This document shows positions 24,395 through 32,507 of a stretch of 56,732 bases of DNA, piece after piece; within the stretch, counting starts at the first letter, position 1, and every line of letters begins with the position of its first letter. The stretch comes from Pedobacter terrae (GTDB lineage Bacteria > Bacteroidota > Bacteroidia > Sphingobacteriales > Sphingobacteriaceae), in NCBI RefSeq assembly GCF_900100705.1, contig NZ_FNCH01000028.1, forward strand, positions 1-56,732, read 5' to 3'. A program made the position numbers and the translations under genes. A model generated the notes under the pieces. The model did not search any database and had not been told where the DNA came from. It worked only from the letters and a program-made list of their open reading frames with translations.

Positions 24395-25192
24395 ATGGAC
24401 TTAGCAAAATTAATTGATAGATATAATTCATTAGGTATAGCCGATGTTGTAGACCATGAGAAATTCAACCTGATCTCCATTGTTCACCACTCCACTAAAA
24501 TTGAGGGTTCTACATTAACAGAACTCGAAACGAGGGTTTTACTGGAAGATGGTTTGACACCAAACAATAAAGCCTTACATGATACGCTGATGGCTACCGA
24601 CCATTATGCAGCGTTACTTTTTACCTTAAAAGAAGCCAAAGAAAAAAGACCGATATCCTTAGAATTATTAAAAGAGATAAATTCGCTCGTTGTGCGAAAC
24701 ACCGGACAGGTTTACAATACCATGTTGGGCACAGTGGATGCAACTAAGGGTGAATTACGGTTGGGTAATGTTCAGGCAGGAAGCACTTACTTTCCTAACT
24801 ACAACAAAGTAGTTCCATTGTTAAATGATATGATTGGTAAAATGAAGGATTTAATGAATAAACCTTTAAAACAGTCCGAGAAGATCAATCTGTCATTTGA
24901 TGCCCACTATAACCTTGTAAATATTCACCCTTGGTATGATGGTAACGGAAGAACATCAAGGTTACTGATGAACTATGTACAGTCTTTCTATGGGTTACCA
25001 CTTGCCATTGTACATAATGAATCTAAGCCAAGTTATATTACTGCTTTAAACGAATCACTCGAGAAAAACGATATTAAGTTTTTCAGGGAGTTTATGGGCA
25101 AGGAATACGCAAGGCTTTTACAGACCGAGATTAGCAGGTTTGAAGAAATTGATAAACCGAAGCGTGGCAGGGGGTTTACGTTAATGTTCTAA
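24395..25192 (+). CDS. Fic-domain protein (class II, autoinhibited)
   Basis: A 265-residue protein. The Fic active site HPWYDGNGRTSR (near residue 178) matches HPFxDGNGR, which transfers AMP or a related group to a target protein. An N-terminal inhibitory helix motif STKIEG (near residue 32; pattern S/T-x3-E-G/N) is present, so the enzyme is probably self-restrained with no separate antitoxin. It lies 26 bp after the lipoprotein gene. A role in maintenance or stress is inferred from the family. Confidence 0.87.
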   Translation: MDLAKLIDRYNSLGIADVVDHEKFNLISIVHHSTKIEGSTLTELETRVLLEDGLTPNNKALHDTLMATDHYAALLFTLKEAKEKRPISLELLKEINSLVVRNTGQVYNTMLGTVDATKGELRLGNVQAGSTYFPNYNKVVPLLNDMIGKMKDLMNKPLKQSEKINLSFDAHYNLVNIHPWYDGNGRTSRLLMNYVQSFYGLPLAIVHNESKPSYITALNESLEKNDIKFFREFMGKEYARLLQTEISRFEEIDKPKRGRGFTLMF

Positions 25193-25312
25193 TTGATATA
25201 AAGATATCAATATATAAAGATATCACACTTTCTTAAAAAAAAGAAAAACCTCAAAAATTCTAACATGTGATATCTTTATATAAAGATATTTTTATATCTT
25301 TATATAAATATT
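25193..25312 (+). promoter_or_regulatory. Cluster of GATATC operator repeats
   Basis: Two groups: 25193-25226 (GATATAAAGATATC, AAAGATATCAC) and 25267-25312 (GATATCTTTATATAAAGATA, TATATCTTTATATAAATA). They are partly palindromic with 10-bp steps. They precede the gene at 25318 and are among the best copies of this motif on the plasmid. Confidence 0.6.
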
Positions 25313-25317
25313 ACAGC

Positions 25318-26010
25318 ATGGTACAGTTAGCAGTTGAACTCATCCAATTACCGAACCTAACAGAGCAGGACTTAATTGAAGAATTTACGTCTAACCTTGA
25401 TAGGTATTCCTGGACAGATTTATTTAACGTTTTAGACCACGAAATAACGCCTATAGTTAAGGTTATTGTCCGTGCTGCCATTCATTCAAAAGAACGAGAA
25501 AAGCCGTTTAATTTGACCTTAGAACGTGCTACAAGTCGTGTCAAGCAAATTCAAAATACCAAGCGCAAAAATTTTGTGCGCAGGACATTCAAAAAGTGGG
25601 GTATATTCTGTATGCAAGAAATTGTCAAGCTTTATCCTGATTATCTCGAGGCCATGCTACCCTTGGATTTAGTTATCAAAAGAAAAAAAGCTAAAGCAAA
25701 AAAGACTAAGCCAAGGAACGATTTTAGGGCAAGGCAATTAGCAAAGTACGACATAGCTTATCATACCACAGACAGCAGCAGCAAAGAGTTTAATAAAATT
25801 TGTGAGCCCATTGCCTCTTTAACCCATGCTGATCTAAAGAAAGCACCGATACGTTTAACGGTTACTTTGAGCGGAGAAAAATATCAATATTCTTTTCATT
25901 GGAATACAGATGAAAGAGAAATCAAAGAATTTCATGCACTTGCTAATAAGGCAGGAGTGACACACGAACAGTTGGGCCAGTATAGGGCAAATACATTAAT
26001 TAAATTCTAA
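25318..26010 (+). CDS. Unknown basic protein
   Basis: A 230-residue protein from ATG 25318; an upstream in-frame start would use the operator repeats as coding. A basic helical first half contains RKNFVRRTFKKWGIFCMQEIVKLYP and a Lys-rich patch (KRKKAKAKKTKPRNDF near 120-135). The C-terminal half is beta-rich. Lys-rich patches suggest nucleic-acid binding. No family recognised. Confidence 0.6.
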   Translation: MVQLAVELIQLPNLTEQDLIEEFTSNLDRYSWTDLFNVLDHEITPIVKVIVRAAIHSKEREKPFNLTLERATSRVKQIQNTKRKNFVRRTFKKWGIFCMQEIVKLYPDYLEAMLPLDLVIKRKKAKAKKTKPRNDFRARQLAKYDIAYHTTDSSSKEFNKICEPIASLTHADLKKAPIRLTVTLSGEKYQYSFHWNTDEREIKEFHALANKAGVTHEQLGQYRANTLIKF

Positions 26011-26035
26011 ATTTATAAACCTTAACATCTAAAGT

Positions 26036-26635
26036 ATGGGAACCAAAAAATTCAGTTGCAGGGATATATTCAGTTTTTCTAATCAGGAGATCGTTAACCT
26101 GGTTGATTTTCTTTTTGACGATACCAACTTAGACAGATTGGCAGGGTATCTTTATGAGGAACGGCCATCAACAAGCCGAACATTTAATTATCGCAAAATT
26201 GAGGTGTGTTCATCTTACTATGATTGGGCTTACATCGTCAAAGTAACTTATCTGTTTGAAGGATTAGAAAGGGAAGTTACCACAGGTTTTTTAATAGGAA
26301 TGGAAGGAGGCCCGGGCGATGATCAGATATACAGCAGGGATATTTATATTCAATCAGTTGCAGGTTTTTTTAAAACAATGGAAGGTCAAATTTGGGAAAA
26401 GGGTGTAACTGATGATTTTAATATTGAAGTAGATTTTTCAGTTTATCTTGTTTACGTCGGAAAGCTGCATACCTTTTTGAATAATAGTCTTAAAGTATGG
26501 AACGACCAGTTACCGGAAGATAAGTACGAATGGAACCCTCAACTTAAGAATATGTTTAGTGATAGCCCAGTAAGAAGCTTTATAATCGAGGAAATTAACC
26601 TTCCAGAATTAACTCATACAAATTCACCATTATAG
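26036..26635 (+). CDS. Unknown soluble protein
   Basis: A 199-residue acidic protein, mixed alpha/beta, with no visible signal peptide or catalytic motif. It is followed within 13 bp by another small gene and appears to share an operon with 25318-27225. An iteron-like site lies between it and the next gene. Confidence 0.55.
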   Translation: MGTKKFSCRDIFSFSNQEIVNLVDFLFDDTNLDRLAGYLYEERPSTSRTFNYRKIEVCSSYYDWAYIVKVTYLFEGLEREVTTGFLIGMEGGPGDDQIYSRDIYIQSVAGFFKTMEGQIWEKGVTDDFNIEVDFSVYLVYVGKLHTFLNNSLKVWNDQLPEDKYEWNPQLKNMFSDSPVRSFIIEEINLPELTHTNSPL

Positions 26636-26645
26636 CTTTTCGACC
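26629..26645 (+). repeat. Iteron-like site upstream of a small gene
   Basis: ATTATAGCTTTTCGACC matches the Rep iteron with two differences. It overlaps the stop of the 199-residue gene and ends just before the ATG at 26648. Confidence 0.6.
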
Positions 26646-26647
26646 TT

Positions 26648-26953
26648 ATGTTTTTAATAGGATTTATAAAAAATGATGAACCCAGGACACTTATTAATCC
26701 TGTCATGTGCCGTAATGAAACCGAAGTTTACACATGGTTAGCCAGCTTTTTCAATGATGAAAACTTTAGCCTGGATAAACCAATTACACAGCAAAGTGTA
26801 ACTGAATCACTTTCTGATGGTGCCCCTGTATTGGTTCCCATAAATGGCTATAGTGTTGCAATTATGTTTGGGGAGGATGGGGCTATCCAAAACAGTACCG
26901 AGAGGTTTGTACATACTGATCTGTTCAACTATGAAGATTATATGGCAAATTAA
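26648..26953 (+). CDS. Small soluble protein, unknown function
   Basis: A 101-residue protein (MFLIGFIKNDEPRTLINPVM...), mixed alpha/beta, acidic C-terminus. No family recognised. The start codon follows directly after an iteron-like site, so Rep might affect its expression. Confidence 0.5.
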   Translation: MFLIGFIKNDEPRTLINPVMCRNETEVYTWLASFFNDENFSLDKPITQQSVTESLSDGAPVLVPINGYSVAIMFGEDGAIQNSTERFVHTDLFNYEDYMAN

Positions 26954-26982
26954 TGTGTCAATTAATTAAGTAAAAAGCAGCT

Positions 26983-27225
26983 ATGGAAAACGAAGAAGAT
27001 TATTTATTTGATAAAGCTGATGCTGAATGGCAAAAGCAAGAAGAGCAAGAAAAGCTCTATGATGAACATGAAAAATATTTAGAAAGTCTATCAGAAGATG
27101 ACATTGATGATTTGTTAGCCGAAGATGCCGAACGAAAAAGGCAAAATCGTTTAAAGTGGGATGCTTTTAAAAACAAAAGTCAAAGTTATGATCCTTATAA
27201 GGCTTATAAATTTAATGAAGATTAA
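26983..27225 (+). CDS. Small, highly charged helical protein
   Basis: An 80-residue protein rich in Glu, Asp and Lys, predicted as one long helical segment (WQKQEEQEKLYDEHEKYLESL). No family. It is the last gene before the cargo region. Confidence 0.5.
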   Translation: MENEEDYLFDKADAEWQKQEEQEKLYDEHEKYLESLSEDDIDDLLAEDAERKRQNRLKWDAFKNKSQSYDPYKAYKFNED

Positions 27226-27250
27226 CTCAATTTATTGATGGTAAAAAACC

Positions 27251-27267
27251 ATTATAATATTTCGACT
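27251..27267 (+). repeat. Iteron-like site before the defence cargo
   Basis: ATTATAATATTTCGACT matches the Rep iteron with two differences. It lies 120 bp before the first cargo gene. Confidence 0.6.
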
Positions 27268-27371
27268 GCGAAACAATCATTACAGGCATAAATATATTAA
27301 AGTAGCCGGGAAACATGTTTTCCAGTTGCTTTATATACGTATGTTAATTGTGCCACCTTACTACAAAGTAT

Positions 27372-30300
27372 ATGACAATACCATCCACGGAAACGTTCGA
27401 CCGCGAACAGGCTATTTCACAAGCCATCCTTGAATCTGAGATTTCGGATTATAAGCAACATGCGATGAAAATGCTTCGCGATTTTGAAAAATTTAATGAC
27501 TTTTCCTCGAACCGTGCTATTTGGGAACTCGTTCAAAATGCTTGTGACCTGACGACTAGTTGCGAAATCGTTATCGATTACCGGTACGATAAATTTGCTT
27601 TTTCCCACAATGGACGACCATTTACTTCAAACGCATTGATTTCTTTGATAAAACAGGTCTCAGGAGACAAAGATGGTGATTGCGAAATACCGCCAGTTGG
27701 AAAGTATGGTACAGGATTTTTAACCACCCATTCATTGGGCCGTAAATTCCACATTGACTCCCTTTTGGAGTATTCGGGCATGTATCTCAAAATAGAAAAG
27801 TTTGAAGTGGACCGGCGGGCGAAGGAATGGGAGCAATTGAGTAAAGATATCTGGAAGCAAAAAGAGAATGCGCTAAAAATACTAAAGACGGGCCAAATAA
27901 TTGAAAATCCCGTTTTTGAAACAACTTTCACTTATTACCCTGAGACCGAACAGGAAAAAGCTTACATCACCAACTCCTTTAGTGACCTGGAAGAATACAT
28001 TCCTATTGTCTTGGCTATTAACGACCGCATCAAGTCTTTCAAAGTTATATCTAAGGAAGGAATTGAGATGTTATTTGTCCTGCATAAAAGGGAGCCGGTT
28101 CAAAATGAAAAAAGTGTTAACTTATTTAAAACAACTATATATAAAAATGAAGAAGAACAAGTTATCTATTCGGTAACAGATACCAGTGATAAAAAGACCC
28201 AGGAAATAGAGATCATTCTACCTATTCAAACTGATCTCAAGCTAAAACAGTTCCCGGCCAGGATTGCGAGATTGTTTTTATACTATCCGCTAGTTGGATC
28301 TGAAAAATTCGGCATCAACTTTATTATCAACTGCACTAAGTTTATGCCAACGGAACCCCGTGACGGCATTCACTTAAATAGTAATAAAGATCAGGTCAAG
28401 GATCAGGAAGAGTTAAATAGAGGTTTGATACAACGGGCTTCTGATCTACTTTTTAATTTTTTATCGAGTAACGTCCTTCCGGTTGAGGACCCGTTATTAT
28501 ATGCAGAAATCAATTTCAAAAGAGACTCTGGCGATATTCACTTGGACGGATATTTTACGGAGCTGCAGGGGGCTTGGGTCGATCGATTTACCCAGCTTCC
28601 CTTAGTTTTTACAGATGACGGTTATAAAACAGTGTCGGAAGTTGTTTTCATCGATCCTAACTTATTAGGATCGGACAGCCATTTTGAAAGTATAGACTAT
28701 ATCCTTCGCTGCTTTTATGATAACCTGCCAACCAAAGAAACTGTCATCTATTGGAGTAATTTTGTTGCCAATTGGGATTACGCAGATGCGATTTTTATTA
28801 ACAATGGTGAGCTTGCTGAAAGACTAAATAATAAAAAATTATTGGAATTCGACGAGATTAAATTAAAAGACTACTATCAGTATCTCATCGAGGCTAAACA
28901 AGATAATTTATTCGCCAACTATCAACTTATACCAAATACCGCCGGTGATTTTCAAACCTTAAATAGCCTAAGGCATGCCATAGATCTTGATCCTGCACTT
29001 ATTGACGCTGGCAAAATACTTATTCCTGCAAGTATTGACCTATTAGTTAACGAGAGCTTCGCTTTTGATTTCAATCTCGGCAACTTTACGAGAAAGGATT
29101 TTTCTAATAGTGTCACAGCAAGATTGCCGGAACTTTTTTCTGACGATGCGATATTTCTTGGCATAAATACAGAAAACGATAATCAAACCGGTGAAGAGGA
29201 AAACAAGGAAGTTGTACCGGTAAACATATTTAAGGCACTTTTAAATTATAGTAAGCTAACTACTAATCCTGCATCACAAAGCAAACCTTCCAATCTTATG
29301 AGGCTGATCAGTGATCACTATCAACTAGATAATTCCTTAATCCAAATTGTACCGACCGACGATACTGAGAATAAACTGGATAAGAGAACGGCCCAAAAAA
29401 AATTAGTAAGGATCTTTTTTAACAGCCTGCTTACATTAGATACGGCCTGGGTTAAAAATAATCTTAGTTTCATCAAAGACTTATTAGGTTGTTATGAGGA
29501 TCGCTTTAAAGAGCAATATGCTGGATGTAAATTGTATCCCAATCAACTATACGAATTACAGTTGCTCACCGATCTTAAATTGGATGTTGATCTTGATGAA
29601 GAGCTCATCACCCTATATGATAAAGTAACGGGCGGTACTATTAAGCGCATCCTCGGGCATAAGGATTTTAGCAGCTATTTGACCGCAAATGACCAGATCA
29701 ATAACAAGTACCTAAGTACAGTGATTGAAAGTGCTTTTCTTGATTCAGATATACCCGATATCAATGAGAACCCGTACAAGGATGAAATATTGAATATAAT
29801 TTCTAAGATCAATAAGCCATTTTATAAAAGCCTATTTACTAGACTTGATCTCGTAAAAGCACCGCTCATGCTCGCTGTCGTTACCAACGAAAATACTAAG
29901 GATCATATTTTCTCGATCGTTACCTTGAAAGAGCATCAAATCAATAGGCTGGGTGAGATTATTAAAGCTGGTAATCTTGACCAGATTCTGGAAAAAGCGG
30001 AGGATGTGATTTTGCAGGAAAAAAGGAAGCGCTCGGACTTTGCACATAAGTATATGATCGGCACCTACATCGAAGATAGGATAAGAGAGAAAATCAGTAG
30101 TGAATTATCCAGTAGGTTCAATGTGGAAAAAGGGAAATCTGTAGAAGCGGAAGATGAACAAGGCGGACAGGACATCGTAATCTACTATGATGAAAAGCCC
30201 ATCTATTATCTGGAAGTAAAATCAAGGTGGGATGACAGAAATTCTGTCACCATGAGCAAGCTGCAACTGGAAAGAGCTTCTGAAAACGTCGAGCGTTATG

Positions 30301-30602
30301 CACTTATCTCAGTAGACGTTACAAAATATACCGGAGCTAATGATCCATACGCTTTAAGTGAAGCGGAGATATTGCCCTTGGTTAAGGTGTTAGACGGAAT
30401 CGGGTCCAACATTTACCCGCTTATAGAAAATAATTTATTGGCTGAAAGAAATGCAGAAGCGCCGATAACATTGACAGAATACCGTGGACTTATTAATCAG
30501 ATAAGAATCGGCCAGGGAATGGATTTTAAACCCTATGTGGATTTACTTTTAGCCAAATTAGAGAAGTCAATTATCCAAATCAGAAACGTTAGCGTGATCT
30601 AG
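27372..30602 (+). CDS. Hsp90-type ATPase (sacsin-like) with C-terminal DUF3883 nuclease-like domain
   Basis: A 1076-residue protein. The N-terminal Bergerat ATPase motifs are ELVQNACD (near 52), FSHNGRPFT (near 75) and GKYGTGFLTTH (near 110). About 750 residues of unassigned helical sequence follow. Near residue 930 is a DUF3883 (NO VEIN type) domain with GQDIVIYY...YYLEVKSRW. Its D...ExK pattern fits a PD-(D/E)xK nuclease fold. Bacterial proteins of this layout are linked to phage defence. Start ATG 27372 was chosen over TTG 27348 upstream. Confidence 0.8.
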   Translation: MTIPSTETFDREQAISQAILESEISDYKQHAMKMLRDFEKFNDFSSNRAIWELVQNACDLTTSCEIVIDYRYDKFAFSHNGRPFTSNALISLIKQVSGDKDGDCEIPPVGKYGTGFLTTHSLGRKFHIDSLLEYSGMYLKIEKFEVDRRAKEWEQLSKDIWKQKENALKILKTGQIIENPVFETTFTYYPETEQEKAYITNSFSDLEEYIPIVLAINDRIKSFKVISKEGIEMLFVLHKREPVQNEKSVNLFKTTIYKNEEEQVIYSVTDTSDKKTQEIEIILPIQTDLKLKQFPARIARLFLYYPLVGSEKFGINFIINCTKFMPTEPRDGIHLNSNKDQVKDQEELNRGLIQRASDLLFNFLSSNVLPVEDPLLYAEINFKRDSGDIHLDGYFTELQGAWVDRFTQLPLVFTDDGYKTVSEVVFIDPNLLGSDSHFESIDYILRCFYDNLPTKETVIYWSNFVANWDYADAIFINNGELAERLNNKKLLEFDEIKLKDYYQYLIEAKQDNLFANYQLIPNTAGDFQTLNSLRHAIDLDPALIDAGKILIPASIDLLVNESFAFDFNLGNFTRKDFSNSVTARLPELFSDDAIFLGINTENDNQTGEEENKEVVPVNIFKALLNYSKLTTNPASQSKPSNLMRLISDHYQLDNSLIQIVPTDDTENKLDKRTAQKKLVRIFFNSLLTLDTAWVKNNLSFIKDLLGCYEDRFKEQYAGCKLYPNQLYELQLLTDLKLDVDLDEELITLYDKVTGGTIKRILGHKDFSSYLTANDQINNKYLSTVIESAFLDSDIPDINENPYKDEILNIISKINKPFYKSLFTRLDLVKAPLMLAVVTNENTKDHIFSIVTLKEHQINRLGEIIKAGNLDQILEKAEDVILQEKRKRSDFAHKYMIGTYIEDRIREKISSELSSRFNVEKGKSVEAEDEQGGQDIVIYYDEKPIYYLEVKSRWDDRNSVTMSKLQLERASENVERYALISVDVTKYTGANDPYALSEAEILPLVKVLDGIGSNIYPLIENNLLAERNAEAPITLTEYRGLINQIRIGQGMDFKPYVDLLLAKLEKSIIQIRNVSVI

Positions 30603-30743
30603 TTAAGCAGGATGTAACAATTTTTCCATAAAAGTCTCCGGTTTGGTTATTTTTTTAATATCAGGGATCTCAATTGGACTAGTGCTACTAACTATACTCG
30701 AAGTAACTTTTCTTTTTGTTGATTATTATAAGCTCAATCCATT

Positions 30744-30765
30744 AATCAAATTAGATTGATTTTTT
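30744..30765 (+). terminator. AT-rich terminator hairpin
   Basis: AATCAA, loop ATTAGA, TTGATT, then T4. The stem is weak but well placed after the large ATPase gene. Confidence 0.5.
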
Positions 30766-30826
30766 GATAATCAGTTTATGACTATTTAGCTTACATTAAA
30801 ACGAACGTTAAACTGTAATCAACCCA

Positions 30827-30851
30827 AACCGATCAAAAATCGGTTTTTTTA
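30827..30851 (+). terminator. Intrinsic terminator
   Basis: AACCGAT, loop CAAAA, ATCGGTT, then a T run. It is a clear terminator shortly before the Toprim gene. Confidence 0.8.
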
Positions 30852-30930
30852 TGTTTTTAATATTACAAAAAACTATTACACAAAATGATTACACCTAAAA
30901 GAATTATTGATACCTTTAAATGTAAAGATT

Positions 30931-31878
30931 ATGAATACTAAAAATGACTACGCAGCTTTAACCGCAGAAGCAGCACGTATTAAATCAGAAGTTTCTTTAC
31001 TTGACTATTTTTTCAAACTTGAAAGTATCGGACTACTTCGGTATGATGGAAAAAAGGGAAAGGAGTACTTTTTTGGTTTTGACCATCAAAAGACTGGATC
31101 AATTAGTATTGCAGATCAGGCAAACGTTTGGTATGATCATGCCTTGGGAGACGGTGGTGATATAATAAAGGCAGTTCAAAAGTTTGAAGGTAAAAATTTT
31201 GTGGAAGCCATAAAGCGGCTGTCTAATAATACTGATATTGTTGCTGACGGTTATCACGCTTTTTTTAAAAAGAATGGTGAAACTGAGTATGACATAGAGA
31301 TAACAAAAGTTCATGATAAAGTCCAGCATCCCGCATTGTTAAGCTATTTGCAAAGTAGGGGCTTAGAGTCTAAAGATATTGCTGGTGTTGGTAAAGAAGT
31401 TCATTGGTCAAACAATGGTAATAACTTCTTTGCAATAGGCTTCCCGAATTCGAATAATGGTTATGCAGTACGATCAATGGTATATAAAGGCAACCTGAAT
31501 GGAGGTGGGATATCAACTTTTACCATCGGGGGGAATCCGCAGAGCATAAAGTTGTTTGAAGGCTCGATGGATTTTGCCAGTTACAGACATTTGTTTCCTG
31601 ATGAATCTTATAATGCAATCCTCCTCAATGGTACAGGAAATTTAACTAAGACCCTTTGCGAAAAGATAAACACAAAATCAATAGAAAAGGATATTCCTGT
31701 TCATTTGTATTTTGATAATGGCCGTGACGGAGTGGGAGGGAAGCACGCCACAAAAAAAGCAATTGAACTCATAAGAGCTGCCATTGATAAAAGTGCGTTT
31801 TATGCAGATAAGGGCCTGAATGACATTAATGATTATTTAGTCAGTCAGCAAACCCAAGACTATAAAATTAAAAGATGA
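30931..31878 (+). CDS. Toprim-domain (primase-like) protein
   Basis: A 315-residue protein. The N-terminal 90 residues resemble a primase zinc-finger fold (GFDHQKTGSISIADQANVWYDHALGDGGDII) but lack its Cys/His ligands. A Toprim domain follows with the acidic residues in IKLFEGSMDFAS and HLYFDNGRDG. Proteins of this type on Bacteroidota mobile elements are thought to prime transferred strands. It overlaps the recombinase by 4 bp. ATG 30931 was preferred over an upstream in-frame TTG/ATG because the fold begins there. Confidence 0.78.
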   Translation: MNTKNDYAALTAEAARIKSEVSLLDYFFKLESIGLLRYDGKKGKEYFFGFDHQKTGSISIADQANVWYDHALGDGGDIIKAVQKFEGKNFVEAIKRLSNNTDIVADGYHAFFKKNGETEYDIEITKVHDKVQHPALLSYLQSRGLESKDIAGVGKEVHWSNNGNNFFAIGFPNSNNGYAVRSMVYKGNLNGGGISTFTIGGNPQSIKLFEGSMDFASYRHLFPDESYNAILLNGTGNLTKTLCEKINTKSIEKDIPVHLYFDNGRDGVGGKHATKKAIELIRAAIDKSAFYADKGLNDINDYLVSQQTQDYKIKR

Positions 31879-32450
31879 TTTTAAATGTGGATAATATGGT
31901 TTTTGGATATAAACGGGTTTCTAAGAAAGACCAAAACTTGCATCTTCAAGATGATGCTTTAAGTAATTATAAGTGTGATAAAGTTTATTTTGAAAAAGAA
32001 AGTGGCGTTAAGTATAGAAAAGAATGGGATGCATTGCACTCACAGCTAAGAAAAGGTGATACAGTTGTTGTTTGGAAGATTGACAGGTTAGGACGAACAG
32101 CCTGGGAACTTATTAAGCTTATGACCGAATTTAAAGAGAAAGATATTCGCTTCATATCGATTAGTGAAGGAATCGATACAGATACGCCAATGGGAAAAAT
32201 TTGGTTTAGCCTGAATGCTATTCTTGCAGAAAATGAAAGAACCGTTCAAATAGAAAGAACTATAGCGGGATTAAAAGCCGCTAAAGAGCGCGGCAGAGTA
32301 GGGGGGCGACCAAAAGGTTTAACACCAGATGCCGAATTAAAAATGAAAGCTGTTAAAAATCTCTACGCTTCCAATGTGAGTATAGCCCAAATTAGGCAAA
32401 CGTTAAATATAAAGAGTAATAGCACTGTTTATAAGTATATAAATTACTAA
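31875..32450 (+). CDS. Serine recombinase (resolvase/invertase type)
   Basis: A 191-residue protein; ATG 31896 is an alternative that begins exactly at the conserved fold. The catalytic region is GYKRVSKKDQN with the active serine. The arginines lie in VWKIDRLGRTAWELI, and the E-helix in GRVGGRPKG leads into a short HTH C-terminus (ASNVSIAQIRQTLNIKSNSTVYKYI). It could resolve plasmid dimers or mark the entry of the cargo region. No clear res site is apparent nearby. Confidence 0.88.
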   Translation: MILNVDNMVFGYKRVSKKDQNLHLQDDALSNYKCDKVYFEKESGVKYRKEWDALHSQLRKGDTVVVWKIDRLGRTAWELIKLMTEFKEKDIRFISISEGIDTDTPMGKIWFSLNAILAENERTVQIERTIAGLKAAKERGRVGGRPKGLTPDAELKMKAVKNLYASNVSIAQIRQTLNIKSNSTVYKYINY

Positions 32451-32507
32451 TAATATTAGATTTTAGGATGGTTTACGTAATATTGCACCAAAAAATTTCT
32501 TTAATAT

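Larger units (their letters stand above)
30603..30930. other. Intergenic region with two terminators
   Basis: This 328-bp gap holds no gene. It contains two hairpins with T runs (30744 and 30827) and, at its right end, a possible -7 element TACCTTTA about 20 bp before the next start codon. It separates the ATPase gene from the Toprim gene. Confidence 0.55.

Noticed and set aside
31875..32450. The elements as res sites of the serine recombinase
   Set aside because: Resolvase res sites normally have three inverted-repeat subsites with unequal spacing and usually one copy beside the gene. Seven copies with uniform 44-bp spacing and none next to the recombinase do not fit.
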